NCBI RefSeq assembly: GCF_014646115.1
Contig: NZ_BMMV01000012.1
Coordinates: forward strand, 124,001 to 188,000
Length of the DNA: 64,000 nucleotides
From: Streptomyces camponoticapitis
Lineage (GTDB): Bacteria; Actinomycetota; Actinomycetes; Streptomycetales; Streptomycetaceae
Direction: 5' to 3'
The number at the start of each line of letters is the position of its first letter. The stretch's first letter is position 1. Shown one piece after another: positions 53,972-62,843 of this stretch. A model generated the notes under the pieces. That model searched no databases. It saw only the letters and a program-made list of their open reading frames with translations, and had not been told where the DNA came from. The translations under genes and the position numbers were made by a program.

Positions 53972-54275
53972 GTGGCGCCGGAGCAGGCCGTCATCGCTCA
54001 CTACCGCCTGAGCGGCGATGAGTACGGCTCACAGGCTGAGCGTGGAGCGATCTTCGAAGCCTCGCGGGTGATGTCGGCGGCGGTTGAGAAATGGGGAGTC
54101 GGCGAGGTCGACGGGAACGAATTCGGTGCCGGCGAGGTCCCGGTGTACGGCTACGGTCCGGATGCAAGGCGCCTTCAACGTCATAGAGCCGATTCTTCGT
54201 AGCCTACCGATGCGGTCAGCCCACCTCGTGTTGCGCCGGGGGAGTCCGGAGACGGAATCCCGCGTGAATCTGTGA
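53972..54275 (+). pseudogene. Small Streptomyces protein, frameshifted
   Basis: Frame one reads VAPEQAVIAHYRLSGDEYGS and continues to VYGYGPDA; after a shift near 54165-54172 a second frame continues with AFNVIEPILRSLPMRSAHLV and ends SPETESRVNL. Together they make one protein of about 100 aa resembling small hypothetical proteins common in Streptomyces. A single indel separates the halves. The function of the family is unknown to me. Confidence 0.68.
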
Positions 54276-54540
54276 TTGCGGTACAGCAGCGAAGTACGGC
54301 AACCCCAGCAACCAACACCATCGCAACGCACTCGTACGGCCCTGGTGCGGCTGGCATGACCGCAAGTGCCGACCTGGCTAGAGCTACGGATCAGAAGGTC
54401 GGACGTCCAGGCTGTGTCCCGATGAGTGTCTAACTGCGTGACAACGCCAACGAACACCGGCGGACGACCGCAGACGTCTGCGGATCATCAGCGCAGGCGA
54501 AAACCACCGCAGCCCAAGGCGCCGCCCCCACCCAAGTTGC
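54276..54540. other. Right end of island, non-coding, with 16-bp palindrome
   Basis: No gene supported. A perfect palindrome CCGCAGACGTCTGCGG lies at 54468-54483, about 60 bases inside the right attachment site; it could be an accessory recombinase or excisionase site. Confidence 0.5.
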
Positions 54541-54606
54541 TTCGGGACGAAGAAGTCATAGGTTCAAATCCCGGCCCCGACTGCAGAAGCAGCAACTCGG
54601 AGGGCC
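54541..54606. other. attR: diverged copy of tRNA-Pro 3' half
   Basis: TTCGGGACGAAGA, GGTTCAAATCCCG, CCCCGACTG, AAGCAGCA and GGAGGGCC follow in the same order as in 40483-40552. Several substitutions (for example AAGTCATA for AGGTCGTG) show that the copy is old and no longer part of a tRNA. Confidence 0.75.
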
Positions 54607-54700
54607 ACCTTGGGGGCCCGGCTCGGAGGGTGGTCTCCTGCCTCTCCACCGTGGGGCTCTCGCCTGGGTTCAGGTGCCGTGCTCGGTGGGTCGCCCGGTG

Positions 54701-55849
54701 TCAGGCTGGGATGTTGTCGAACTGGCGTACCCGGTACGGGTGGCCCGGCGTGCCGTTCCATTGGGAGACCAGCAGGGTCAGGGAGGTCGGGCTCGGGCTG
54801 GCCGGGTGGATGTAGCCGCCGTAGAGGTTGGGGACCGTCAAGGCCGTGATCCGGGGGACGGGGATGCTCCAGGCGGCGTCGGGGCGGGAGGCCGTGCGGG
54901 TGCAGATCGCTCCCAGGGTGACGTCGAAGTAGCTCATGCAGTAGGTGCCGTTGATCCGCTTGACGGAGAACTCGCCGGTGTGGTGGCCGGTGAGGATCAC
55001 CGATGGCGGCGCCGCGGTGGTCCACTGCCAGGAGCCGTTGAGGTAGGCCCAGTTCTGCTGGGCGCCGAAGTCGCCGGCGCGGAAGTCGGCCGGCTGGATG
55101 CGGAACAGCTGGATGGCTCCGCCGTCGGCCGTGTTCCGGTGGGTGCCGTTCCAGCGCTTGGAGAAGATGTAGAGCCAGCCGTCGGGGTCGATGCCGGCGA
55201 ACGACCACATGCCGTAGAGGGACTGGTTCGCTCCCTGGGTGTCGCCGGGCCAGTGGTGGCCGTAGTCGTGCCAGGTCACCCCGTAGTCGTCGGAGTAGGC
55301 GACGCCGGACATCAGAGAGCCGTCGTAGCCGGCCGGCGGTGTCCATGTGGCCACCGACGTGTAGTGGATGTATGTCCGGCCGCCGAACTCGACGCAGTCG
55401 TTGGGGATGCGGCTCACCTCGTGGCCGTGCCCGTTGTCCGTGTCGTGCCGGTAGTTGAACAGCTGGCCGGCCCGGCCCTCGGTCGGCATCGCCCAGGTGA
55501 ACGAGATCGGTGTCGCCCCGGAGGCGTCGAAGCTCGCCTGGTTCAGCATCACCGGGGAGCCGAGGTAGTCGCCGCCCTGCTGCGGGCCCGTCCACGCGTC
55601 GCCGAAGACGTAGCCCCAACTGCCGTCGTGCTCGCGGTAGTAGGGGATGGCGAGGTCGCCGGAGCCCAGTCCCTGCCGACTGGCCGAGTCGCCGGGCTGC
55701 TCGCACAGCAGCGTGCCGTTCTGGCCGGCGGCGACGGCGGCGACGGCGGGCGTGGCGGGCGTGGCGCCGAGCCCTCCCGCTCCGGTGAGCGAGAGGCCGA
55801 TACCGGCCCTGAGCAGGGAGCGTCGGCTCGGGCGAAAGGAAAAGGACAT
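54701..55849 (-). CDS. Tat-exported DUF4185 protein, possible GH183 endo-D-arabinanase
   Basis: A 382-aa secreted protein. The twin-arginine signal is SRRSLLRAGIGLSLTGAG, followed by Ala-rich sequence with a cleavage site near residue 40. The mature part belongs to DUF4185, a beta-propeller-like family with GYVFGDAWTGP, YHTSV-like YIHYTSVATW, VAYSDDYGVTW and LYIFSKRW segments. Mycobacterial DUF4185 proteins were shown to be endo-D-arabinanases (GH183); whether this one acts on arabinan is not known. ATG 55849. It could degrade cell-wall polymers of competitors. Confidence 0.84.
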   Translation of the reverse strand: MSFSFRPSRRSLLRAGIGLSLTGAGGLGATPATPAVAAVAAGQNGTLLCEQPGDSASRQGLGSGDLAIPYYREHDGSWGYVFGDAWTGPQQGGDYLGSPVMLNQASFDASGATPISFTWAMPTEGRAGQLFNYRHDTDNGHGHEVSRIPNDCVEFGGRTYIHYTSVATWTPPAGYDGSLMSGVAYSDDYGVTWHDYGHHWPGDTQGANQSLYGMWSFAGIDPDGWLYIFSKRWNGTHRNTADGGAIQLFRIQPADFRAGDFGAQQNWAYLNGSWQWTTAAPPSVILTGHHTGEFSVKRINGTYCMSYFDVTLGAICTRTASRPDAAWSIPVPRITALTVPNLYGGYIHPASPSPTSLTLLVSQWNGTPGHPYRVRQFDNIPA

Positions 55850-55953
55850 GAGTCGGTCAAGCCTCCGGGTCGGTGTTCATGGGTGAAACTCCAGCTCGGT
55901 GTTCTCGGTGTTCTCGTTCTCGGGGTACGTCGGCTCGGTGGCCTCCGGTGCGG

Positions 55954-56472
55954 TCAGGGCTGCCTGACGGAGCTGGAACCGCATAAGTCGCAGAGGGCGA
56001 CGACGCCCGTGCAGCTGTACGTCATCTGGCCCTGGGAGACGCTGTGCGTGGTCTTCTTCTCCCGGAGGTTCGTATTGCCGCACATCCCGCAGGGTCCGGC
56101 GGCCGGGACACCCCAGGGCCTGGACGGTTCCAACCGCAGGGCCGTCGGGACAATCAGCACCGCGCAGAGGCCGGCGAGGCCGAACCCGATTCCGCGCGCG
56201 GCGGAGTTGCCGGACTCGCGGCGGTCGGCCATCTCCTCGTACGAGAAGGATCCGCCCCCGCCGCGGCTGGAAATGATCAGGCATGTGTCGTCGCGCTTCA
56301 TGGTCTCGCCGTCGCAGGTCGGCGCCTCGTTCGGGTCCCCTCCGACCGTCAGGGCCAGCAGCAGCCCGAGGCCGCCCGCCGCCACCAGCCCGATCAGTGC
56401 GGTCATCCGGCTGCGTCCGCTCCGCCGGCGTTCGCGCTCGGCCCTGGCCTTGTCGATCAGTGTGTTCGCCAT
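55954..56472 (-). CDS. Membrane protein with C-terminal zinc ribbon
   Basis: A 172-aa protein. Two hydrophobic segments are visible (about residues 18-38 and 90-110), then a zinc ribbon with CGMCGNTN and CDLCGS pairs at the C-terminus. ATG 56472 is preceded by GGTGGGG. It lies downstream of the small membrane zinc-ribbon gene in the same direction. No family is recognised. Function unknown. Confidence 0.7.
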   Translation of the reverse strand: MANTLIDKARAERERRRSGRSRMTALIGLVAAGGLGLLLALTVGGDPNEAPTCDGETMKRDDTCLIISSRGGGGSFSYEEMADRRESGNSAARGIGFGLAGLCAVLIVPTALRLEPSRPWGVPAAGPCGMCGNTNLREKKTTHSVSQGQMTYSCTGVVALCDLCGSSSVRQP

Positions 56473-56530
56473 GTCCCCACCCAGCGCTACCACGTGATTC
56501 TCCTTCTTCCGGCCGTTGTACGTGTCGTCA

Positions 56531-56755
56531 TCACCGGGCGGCGATGATCATGATCAGGAGCATGATTCCCAGGGCGATGAGGCATCCGCCGGCGCCGGAG
56601 GAGGACCCCTCGCGGAACTCGACCATCCCGCCGGGGACGACCCTCGGATGCCTTCGGTCGTAGTGGGCCTCGGTCGCGTGCCAACCCCGGGATTCGCTCC
56701 CCCAGGCGGTGCGGTGCCCGCACTCGCCGCACCGGTATCGGTAGCTGTCGGCCAC
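56531..56755 (-). CDS. Small zinc-finger membrane protein
   Basis: A 74-aa protein. The N-terminus has YRCGECGHRTAWGSE with a CxxC pair, followed by HYDRRHP whose histidines could complete a zinc site. The C-terminus is one hydrophobic helix (GCLIALGIMLLIMIIAA). GTG 56755 is preceded by AAGGAG. Similar small proteins are widespread in Streptomyces. Function unknown. Confidence 0.75.
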   Translation of the reverse strand: MADSYRYRCGECGHRTAWGSESRGWHATEAHYDRRHPRVVPGGMVEFREGSSSGAGGCLIALGIMLLIMIIAAR

Positions 56756-56828
56756 GCCTGTCTCCTTCCGTGCTCGGTGAGTTGCCTGTGGCCGCCCGCA
56801 TCCCCGCTGCGGCCTTACGCCACTTACG

Positions 56829-57527
56829 TCAGTAGTAGTCGTCCTCCTCGGCACCGGCCAGGTGTTCGGCGAGGGCGCGGAAGACACAGAGGTTCGGGAT
56901 TCCGGACCCGGCCGTGCCCCACACCTGCCACCGCCCGGCGGCGCGGACGGCGACGGAGCCGTTGAGGATCTCGATCCGCTGAACTCGCGCCCATCGCAGG
57001 GACGTCCGCCGGGAGCCGATCTCGTCAGCGGTGATCCATACGGGGCCGAAGACGAGCCGCTCTCCCCGCTCCAGGGCGGCCAGGGCCGGCGGCATCTGCG
57101 CGTCGGTGACGGCCCGGCGGATCACGGGCCCCCACACCTCCGGGAGGCCGAAGTCGCCGCAGCGCAGCACGATCTGCTCTCCGTCGACGTCGTCGAGCAC
57201 ATGGGCGCGGGTGATGCCTCTCGGGGACGGCACCCTGCGCCGCCGCACCACCGTGGTGTCGTAGCGGATGACATGGATCCGACCGCCGACGGCGAGCGTC
57301 AACCCGTGCTCGTACAGGTCCAGCCGTGCCCCGGGTCTCATTCCCCTCCCGCCGACGGACCGCAGGAGGCGGCGCGCGCCCGCGGCGGCGGCCCGCCAGA
57401 AACCGGGGGTGGTGCGCGGGGCCTGATAGGTGGCGCGTCGTCTGCCGAGGCGTGCCAGACCGGCGGCCGCGGAGATCCGGGCCAGCAGCAACTCCTCCTC
57501 GCGGCCACGCGAGTTCCCCTCTCTCAC
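56829..57527 (-). CDS. DUF6585-like protein
   Basis: A 232-aa protein. The core LDLYEHGLTLAVGGRIHVIRYDTTVV is typical of the DUF6585 family of Streptomyces, likely a PH-like beta fold. GTG 57527 overlaps the stop of the SARP gene (GTGA), so it is co-translated with that regulator. Function unknown; the coupling suggests a role in the regulator's signalling or a shared condition of expression. Confidence 0.75.
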   Translation of the reverse strand: MREGNSRGREEELLLARISAAAGLARLGRRRATYQAPRTTPGFWRAAAAGARRLLRSVGGRGMRPGARLDLYEHGLTLAVGGRIHVIRYDTTVVRRRRVPSPRGITRAHVLDDVDGEQIVLRCGDFGLPEVWGPVIRRAVTDAQMPPALAALERGERLVFGPVWITADEIGSRRTSLRWARVQRIEILNGSVAVRAAGRWQVWGTAGSGIPNLCVFRALAEHLAGAEEDDYY

Positions 57528-58642
57528 GCCGCACCCGCCCGACCGGCGCAGGCGCCTTCCTCGCGCAGGACGGCCCACCGTGCCCGCAGCAGCGGTTCGC
57601 CGGGCGCCACCCCCAGTTCGTCGGCGAGCCGCCGGCCGGCCCGGTCGAAGACGGCCAGCGCCTCTGCCCGCCGGCCGCCGCGCCGCAGCGCGTGCATGAG
57701 CGTCGCGGCGACCGGTTCGTTCAGCGGCTCCTCCTGGGCCAGGGCGGACAGTTCGGTGATCGCCTCGATGCCCCGGCCGAGCCTCAGCTGCCAGTCCGCC
57801 TTCCGCCGCGCCAGGGCGACCCTGCGCTCGGCGAGCCGCAGGCGCTCCAACTCGGCCAGGCAGCCGGGCAGTCCGGCCGGCGGCTCGCCGCGGAACAGCT
57901 CCAGAGCGCGAGCGCACAGCCGCACCGCCTCGGACAGGTCACCGGTGCGCTCGGCCTCCCCGGCCGCGGTGACGAGGTCCTCCATGCACAGCACGTCCAG
58001 CTCGGCGACACCACGGACCAGTCCGTACCCGTACCGGTCGCGCCTGATCACCGGGTCCGGGCACCCTCCGAGACGCAGGCTCTTGCGCAGCCGGTACACG
58101 TAGACCGGTACGACGTTGCCGTCCGGCTGCTCCGTTCCCCATACGCCGTCGAGGAGTTGCCGCCTGCTGACCGTACGGTCCGGGCTCAGCACCAGCGCCG
58201 CGAGTACGGCCTGCTGCCGTACCGGGCCGATGTCCACGGGCTGCTCCGCGAGCCATGCGCGTAACGGGCCGAGTACCGAGATCCGAAGCCGGGGACCGGG
58301 CGCGGGGCCCGTCCGTTGGCGGACGGTGGTCCCCTGCCGGGCGCAGATCCGCGGAGCCGCCGGCCGGCCGCGCGGGCCCTGTCCGGGCCGGACCAGACCG
58401 CAGTCGAAGGCGTACACGATGGCGGCGGCCCGGTCCCGCAGCCCCAGCTTCACCAGGACCCGCCCCAACCGCCCCGCCACCACACGCTCGTTCAGGGTGA
58501 GGGCGTCGGCGATCTCGGCGTCCCCCAGGCCGCATCCGAGCGCGTGGAGCACTTCGCGCTCCTGGGCGGTGAGGACCGTGACGCCCGGGTGCCCCTGGGG
58601 CGCGGTCGTCGTCTGCCCCTGGGCTGCGGTCGTCGTCGGCAT
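57524..58642 (-). CDS. SARP-type transcriptional activator fused to an N-terminal LuxR helix-turn-helix
   Basis: A 372-aa regulator with two DNA-binding modules. Residues about 22-80 (LTAQEREVLHALGCGLGDAE) are a LuxR/GerE helix-turn-helix. Residues about 120-210 form the OmpR-like winged helix of SARPs (LRISVLGPLRAWL ... VVPVYVYRLRKSL). Residues 215-365 form the BTAD domain. SARPs activate antibiotic clusters in Streptomyces. The ATG at 58642 is preferred; the upstream frame start is TTG. It is divergent from the NACHT gene and coupled to the DUF6585 gene. Confidence 0.87.
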   Translation of the reverse strand: MPTTTAAQGQTTTAPQGHPGVTVLTAQEREVLHALGCGLGDAEIADALTLNERVVAGRLGRVLVKLGLRDRAAAIVYAFDCGLVRPGQGPRGRPAAPRICARQGTTVRQRTGPAPGPRLRISVLGPLRAWLAEQPVDIGPVRQQAVLAALVLSPDRTVSRRQLLDGVWGTEQPDGNVVPVYVYRLRKSLRLGGCPDPVIRRDRYGYGLVRGVAELDVLCMEDLVTAAGEAERTGDLSEAVRLCARALELFRGEPPAGLPGCLAELERLRLAERRVALARRKADWQLRLGRGIEAITELSALAQEEPLNEPVAATLMHALRRGGRRAEALAVFDRAGRRLADELGVAPGEPLLRARWAVLREEGACAGRAGAA

Positions 58643-58757
58643 GGCGGTTTCCCCGTTCTCCGGACCGGTCGCTCCACTCGGGCCGGTCGATCGCGTCGAT
58701 GCCGTCAAAGCTGGCCGACGTGGAGGAAACGTGGACAGCGCATTGAAGCGGTCATAT

Positions 58758-58769
58758 GTGACCGGTCAC
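58758..58769. promoter_or_regulatory. 12-bp palindrome between SARP and NACHT genes
   Basis: GTGACCGGTCAC is a perfect palindrome in the 211-base gap between the divergent regulator and NACHT genes and may be an operator for one of the two helix-turn-helix proteins. Confidence 0.45.
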
Positions 58770-58853
58770 CGCGCTAAAGTCCCCCACCTGCGGAAAGACA
58801 CCAACTACGTCACCAACTCTGAGGCGACGACTCACGGGGAAGGGCCTTGCCTT

Positions 58854-61130
58854 GTGGCCAGTGAGTTCGGCGCGGTCCTGCGACGGCTGCGCGAACAGGA
58901 GGGGTTGACCCAGGACGACCTGGAGCGGCGTTCCGGGATCAGCGTGAGCACCATCCGGGGGCTGGAGACCGGCAAGCGCCGCAATCCGCGGATGACCACG
59001 GTGCAGCGGTTGGCCGACGCGCTCGCCGTACGGCCCGAGGACCGCGAGGAGCTGCTGAGCGCCGCCGTCCCCGGAGGCCCGGACAACGGCGGGCCCGCTG
59101 CCGAGAAGCCGGGGCCGGAAGAGCAGCCTCGGACGGCACCGGACGCGCTGACCGACGCCGCGGAACAACTCGCGAAGGCCGTGGCCGCCCGGTGGCAGCG
59201 CGAGGAGGAACAGCGGCAGATCCAGGACCCGTACCCGCTGCCCGTGCGCTGGAAGGCGGCCCCCGCGAAGCTCACCGACCACTGGACCAACATCCGCCGC
59301 CTCCCGCCCGGGGCCGCGGCCGCCCCCTTGGACCTGAGCGGCCGGCTGGAGGAGATCGCGGAGACGTACCGGAGCATCCCCTCCGGGCGGCTGGTCGTAC
59401 TCGGCAGGTCCGGCTCCGGGAAAACGGTCCTGACCCTGCGCTTCGTCCTCGACCATCTGAAGTCCCGGACCCCCGCGGAGCCCGTTCCGGTGGTCTTCAG
59501 CATCGGCGCCTGGAACCCCACGACCCTCGCCCTGCGCGACTGGCTGACCGAACAGCTGGTGCGCGACCACCCCGGTACGGCCGCCCGAGGACCCGGCAGG
59601 GCGAGCCTGGCCGCCGCGCTGGTCGAATCCGGCCGCGTGCTCCCGGTACTGGACGGCTTCGACGAGATGGCCGACGGGCTGCGCCGCCCCGCGCTCGAAG
59701 CGCTCAACGCCACGCCCCTCCCCCTCCTGCTCACCAGCCGCCCCACCGAGTACGAGGCCGCGGTCGACGAGACCGACGTACTGACCTCCGCCGCCCCGAT
59801 CGAGCTCACCGACCTCACCCTGGACGACCTGGACCACTATCTGCCCCGCACCACCCGCAAGACCGCCGTCTCGAATCCCGGCGCGGGCGCCTGGGACCCC
59901 GTACTGGAGAAACTGCGCGAGCGGTTACCGGACGGGTCCGTGCCGCCGCTCGCCACGGTCCTGGCGACACCGCTGATGGTCGCGCTCGCCCGCACCATCT
60001 ACAGCGACACCCCCGACCACGATCCGGCCTCGCTCCTCGACTCCGAACGGTTCGGCACCCCCGAGGAGTTGGAGGACCACCTCCTCGACAACTTCATCCC
60101 CACCGTCTACCGCCGGCGGCCCCGGCACGGTTCGCGTGACTTCGACCCGGACCGCGCCCGGCACTGGCTGGGTTACCTCGCCGACCACCTGACCCGGCTC
60201 GAAACCCCCGACCTGGCCTGGTGGCGACTCGGCAACGGGCTGCGCCGCTCCACCCGTACCCTCGTCACCGCCCTCATGACCGGACTGGCCATCGGCCTCG
60301 TCGACGGCGTCGTCGCTGCCGCCTTCATCGGCTCGCTCGCGGGCCCCGCCCTCGACGCGGTGATCGTCGGGCTCCTCGCCGGCTTCATGTTCGGGCTGGT
60401 GCACTGGCTCACGTACACGGTCACGCGCAAGGAGGTCGCGCCCTCCGCCGTACGTCTGCAGATCCGCGGCCGGCCGGAATCCACCACATGGACGGCGGGC
60501 CCCCGACTGGTGATCGGGGTGCTGGGCGGAGGACTCTTCGGCTCGGCCTACGGATTCGCGGTCGGCCTCGTGCATGCTTCCGGCTGGAACGCCGGGACTT
60601 CGGCCATGCTGCGCAACGGGCTCGTCGAGGCGATCGTCTTCGGTCTGGTCTTCAGCGCCGGTACCGGGTTCACCTTCTGCCTCATCGGCCTCCTCGAAAC
60701 GCCTCTCGACATCGACTCCGCCGTCAGCCCGCGCAGCGTCCTGAACACCAACCGCAGGACCGTTGCCACCCAACTGCTCGTCTGGGCACCCACGTTCGGG
60801 TTGGTGGTCGGATTCGGCATCGGGGTGGCGGTCGACCTCCTCCAAGGGCACCTGGGCCGGCTCGCGTGGGCCGCGGAGGAGAGGGGCATGCTCGGCACCA
60901 TCAGCGGCCTCGGCGGCGCCCTCGGGTACACGCTGACCCTGACCGCGTGGGGCCAGTGGTTCCTGCTCTCCCGCGTCTGGCTGCCGTTGACCGGACGCCT
61001 CCCCTGGGCGGTCGTCGCGTTCCTCGACGACGCCTACCGGCGCGGTGTGCTGCGCCGGGCCGGCGCGGTCTACCAGTTCCGCCACGCCCGCCTGCAACGT
61101 CATCTCGTCCAGGCCCACCGACGGAGATGA
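58854..61130 (+). CDS. HTH-NACHT ATPase with C-terminal membrane domain
   Basis: A 758-aa protein. The N-terminus is an XRE-like helix-turn-helix (RLREQEGLTQDDLERRSGIS). A NACHT STAND ATPase follows, with Walker A LGRSGSGKTVLT (near 183-194), Walker B VLPVLDGFDEMAD (near 262-274) and LLLTSRPTEYEA. The C-terminal third has about six to eight membrane segments (residues 470-715) in place of the repeats used as sensors. GTG 58854 follows GGGGAAGGG by about nine bases. NACHT ATPases include bacterial NLR-like anti-phage proteins; a developmental signalling role is equally possible in Streptomyces. Confidence 0.85.
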   Translation: MASEFGAVLRRLREQEGLTQDDLERRSGISVSTIRGLETGKRRNPRMTTVQRLADALAVRPEDREELLSAAVPGGPDNGGPAAEKPGPEEQPRTAPDALTDAAEQLAKAVAARWQREEEQRQIQDPYPLPVRWKAAPAKLTDHWTNIRRLPPGAAAAPLDLSGRLEEIAETYRSIPSGRLVVLGRSGSGKTVLTLRFVLDHLKSRTPAEPVPVVFSIGAWNPTTLALRDWLTEQLVRDHPGTAARGPGRASLAAALVESGRVLPVLDGFDEMADGLRRPALEALNATPLPLLLTSRPTEYEAAVDETDVLTSAAPIELTDLTLDDLDHYLPRTTRKTAVSNPGAGAWDPVLEKLRERLPDGSVPPLATVLATPLMVALARTIYSDTPDHDPASLLDSERFGTPEELEDHLLDNFIPTVYRRRPRHGSRDFDPDRARHWLGYLADHLTRLETPDLAWWRLGNGLRRSTRTLVTALMTGLAIGLVDGVVAAAFIGSLAGPALDAVIVGLLAGFMFGLVHWLTYTVTRKEVAPSAVRLQIRGRPESTTWTAGPRLVIGVLGGGLFGSAYGFAVGLVHASGWNAGTSAMLRNGLVEAIVFGLVFSAGTGFTFCLIGLLETPLDIDSAVSPRSVLNTNRRTVATQLLVWAPTFGLVVGFGIGVAVDLLQGHLGRLAWAAEERGMLGTISGLGGALGYTLTLTAWGQWFLLSRVWLPLTGRLPWAVVAFLDDAYRRGVLRRAGAVYQFRHARLQRHLVQAHRRR

Positions 61131-61234
61131 AGCCTCCGCCTGATCCGGTTTCACGGCGATTTCATCGCCGCTGCCTAGCGTCTGGCTCCGTCCCACCAAC
61201 CACCAGCACGGCACCGGATCCGGGGGAACACCAC

Positions 61235-61999
61235 ATGGGGAAGACCGAACGACTCACGCGCCGCGCCAGGGTCGTCGCCCTCGCGGTGGCGACGGTCGCC
61301 GCCGCCGCTCTCACACCCACCGTCGCGCACGCCGACGAGGCACCTCACCGCTACTACATCGAGCTCGGCGGCACCGGCTCGGCGGCGCCCGCGCCCGACT
61401 GCACCCTGACGTACTACTACGCCAACCAGAACCTGGACGGCGGCACCCACGTCCCCGTCTGCTACCCGGCGAGCGCCGGCCCCTGGCTCAACGGCCAGAA
61501 CGCGCCGGACCTGTTCGCTCCGAGCTTCGACAGCAGCGTCGCGCGGGGATACACGAATCTTCTGGCCGCGGCCGAGAAGACCCACCGCGAGGACCCGACC
61601 GCACGGCTCACGATCGTCGGCTACTCCCAGGGCGCGCAGGCCGCCGACGCGGTGCTGGAGACGATCGCGGCCGGCGCCACGGACATCCCCCGGGAACTGG
61701 TGAACGGCATGCTGTACGCCGACCCGAAGCAGCCCGGCACCGGCCTGTGGGCCAAGGTCCCCAAGGGCCTGGGCGCCCTCGGCTTCACCTCCGCCGGCCC
61801 GGGCCCCGAGGAGTTCCCGGGCGTCCCGGTCGCCCGTTTCTGCATCCGCGGCGACCTGGTCTGCGACGCCACGACGCCGGTCGCCGCCTTCGACCTCTTC
61901 CTGACCGACAAGCACCGGAAGTACTTCCAGGACGGGAACGTCATGACCCGGACGATCACGGAGGAGGGTCTCGACGGGGTCTTCTGGTACGAGTCGTAG
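61235..61999 (+). CDS. Secreted cutinase/PE-PPE-like alpha/beta hydrolase
   Basis: A 254-aa exported protein. A Sec signal peptide (about residues 1-32, cleavage near AHADE) is followed by YYIELGGTGSAAP and a hydrolase core with nucleophile Ser in GYSQGAQAADAV (near 131), acidic residue in RFCIRGDLVCD with a likely disulfide, and a His near DKHRKYF. The pattern is that of the PE-PPE/cutinase-like serine esterases. ATG 61235 follows GGGGGAA. Substrate probably an ester or lipid outside the cell. Confidence 0.83.
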   Translation: MGKTERLTRRARVVALAVATVAAAALTPTVAHADEAPHRYYIELGGTGSAAPAPDCTLTYYYANQNLDGGTHVPVCYPASAGPWLNGQNAPDLFAPSFDSSVARGYTNLLAAAEKTHREDPTARLTIVGYSQGAQAADAVLETIAAGATDIPRELVNGMLYADPKQPGTGLWAKVPKGLGALGFTSAGPGPEEFPGVPVARFCIRGDLVCDATTPVAAFDLFLTDKHRKYFQDGNVMTRTITEEGLDGVFWYES

Positions 62000-62155
62000 C
62001 CTCGTGGGCCGCCGCGCCGTCGCCCAGGTCGGTTCGGACGCGGCGGCCCCGCCTCACTCCGGCCCGTGGGCGGCCGGGTCCGTGCGGAGGTTTGCGGGGA
62101 TGTCCGCCGCGTGGCACCGCCCGCACCGCTCATCCGGCTCATCCCGGACGAGGTG

Positions 62156-62725
62156 TCACCTCGTCGCGGTGTCCACCGCCCGCAGGACCGCCGCCCACGG
62201 GAGTTCGCGGGCCGGAGGGGCCGCCTGAGGCTCGTGGAGGGGCCAGACGTCAGGGCCCTCGATCAGATGGACCCCGGCCCGGCGGAGGTTGGCGACATGG
62301 GTGGGCCAGGCCGGGTGGCGTGCGTGGGCCGCGTTGATGTGGGGGAAGACGATCACCGGAACGCCGGGGGTGCCCAGGGCCTCCGTGAGGTGCGTGAGGG
62401 CCTGGTTGTCGGCGATGCCCAGGGCGAGTTTGGCGACCGTGTTGGCCGTCGCCGGGGCGGCGACGAAGCAGTCCACCGGCGGGTGGGGGCGGGGATCCGT
62501 GGGGAGCCGGGGCCGGTCACGGACCGGGAGGCCGGTCAGGGTTTCCAGTCGGGCCAGTTCGCCGCTCGCCCGGAGCCAGCGCCCCGCGGCCGGGGTGAGC
62601 GTCACCGCCACCCGCCAGCCGCGGGCCATCGCCGGTTCGACCAGACCGGTGCGGAGCGTCGCCACCCCGCCGGCCGCCGACGCCACCACTCCGAGGACGC
62701 CGCGCGCCGTGGGTACTTCGCTCAT
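62156..62725 (-). CDS. Flavoprotein-family (PPC decarboxylase-like) protein
   Basis: A 189-aa protein of the flavoprotein superfamily (PF02441): VLGVVASAAGGVATL is the nucleotide loop, and APATANTVAKLALGIADN is the typical FMN-binding segment. The catalytic Cys of phosphopantothenoylcysteine decarboxylase is not clearly present, so it may be a redox or decarboxylase variant of unknown substrate. ATG 62725 is divergent from the small membrane protein gene. Confidence 0.83.
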   Translation of the reverse strand: MSEVPTARGVLGVVASAAGGVATLRTGLVEPAMARGWRVAVTLTPAAGRWLRASGELARLETLTGLPVRDRPRLPTDPRPHPPVDCFVAAPATANTVAKLALGIADNQALTHLTEALGTPGVPVIVFPHINAAHARHPAWPTHVANLRRAGVHLIEGPDVWPLHEPQAAPPARELPWAAVLRAVDTATR

Positions 62726-62843
62726 CGCCACAGTCTCGCAGGACTGGCGGGACTTCTCCGGGGCACACGGTCGGCAACGACCCAACCACCGTCATTCCGG
62801 GTTTGGTTGTCCATACACCAGCAGAATCGTCAGGAGAGAGCAA

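Larger units (their letters stand above)
40525..54580. mobile_element. Genomic island integrated at tRNA-Pro
   Basis: About 14 kb lie between the intact tRNA-Pro and a diverged copy of its 3' half. Contents: broken integrase, GntR regulator and small genes typical of integrative conjugative elements, then restriction-modification, Vsr and the GHKL/PD-(D/E)XK/Z1 operon. Codon use in the right part (for example AGA, CTA and TTG codons in the Z1 gene) is less GC-biased than in the core. No conjugation or replication gene remains, so the island looks immobile. Confidence 0.82.

Noticed and set aside
54541..54606. Second tRNA-Pro gene
   Set aside because: Only the 3' half is present, the acceptor stem cannot pair and the 5' half is missing; it is better explained as attR.
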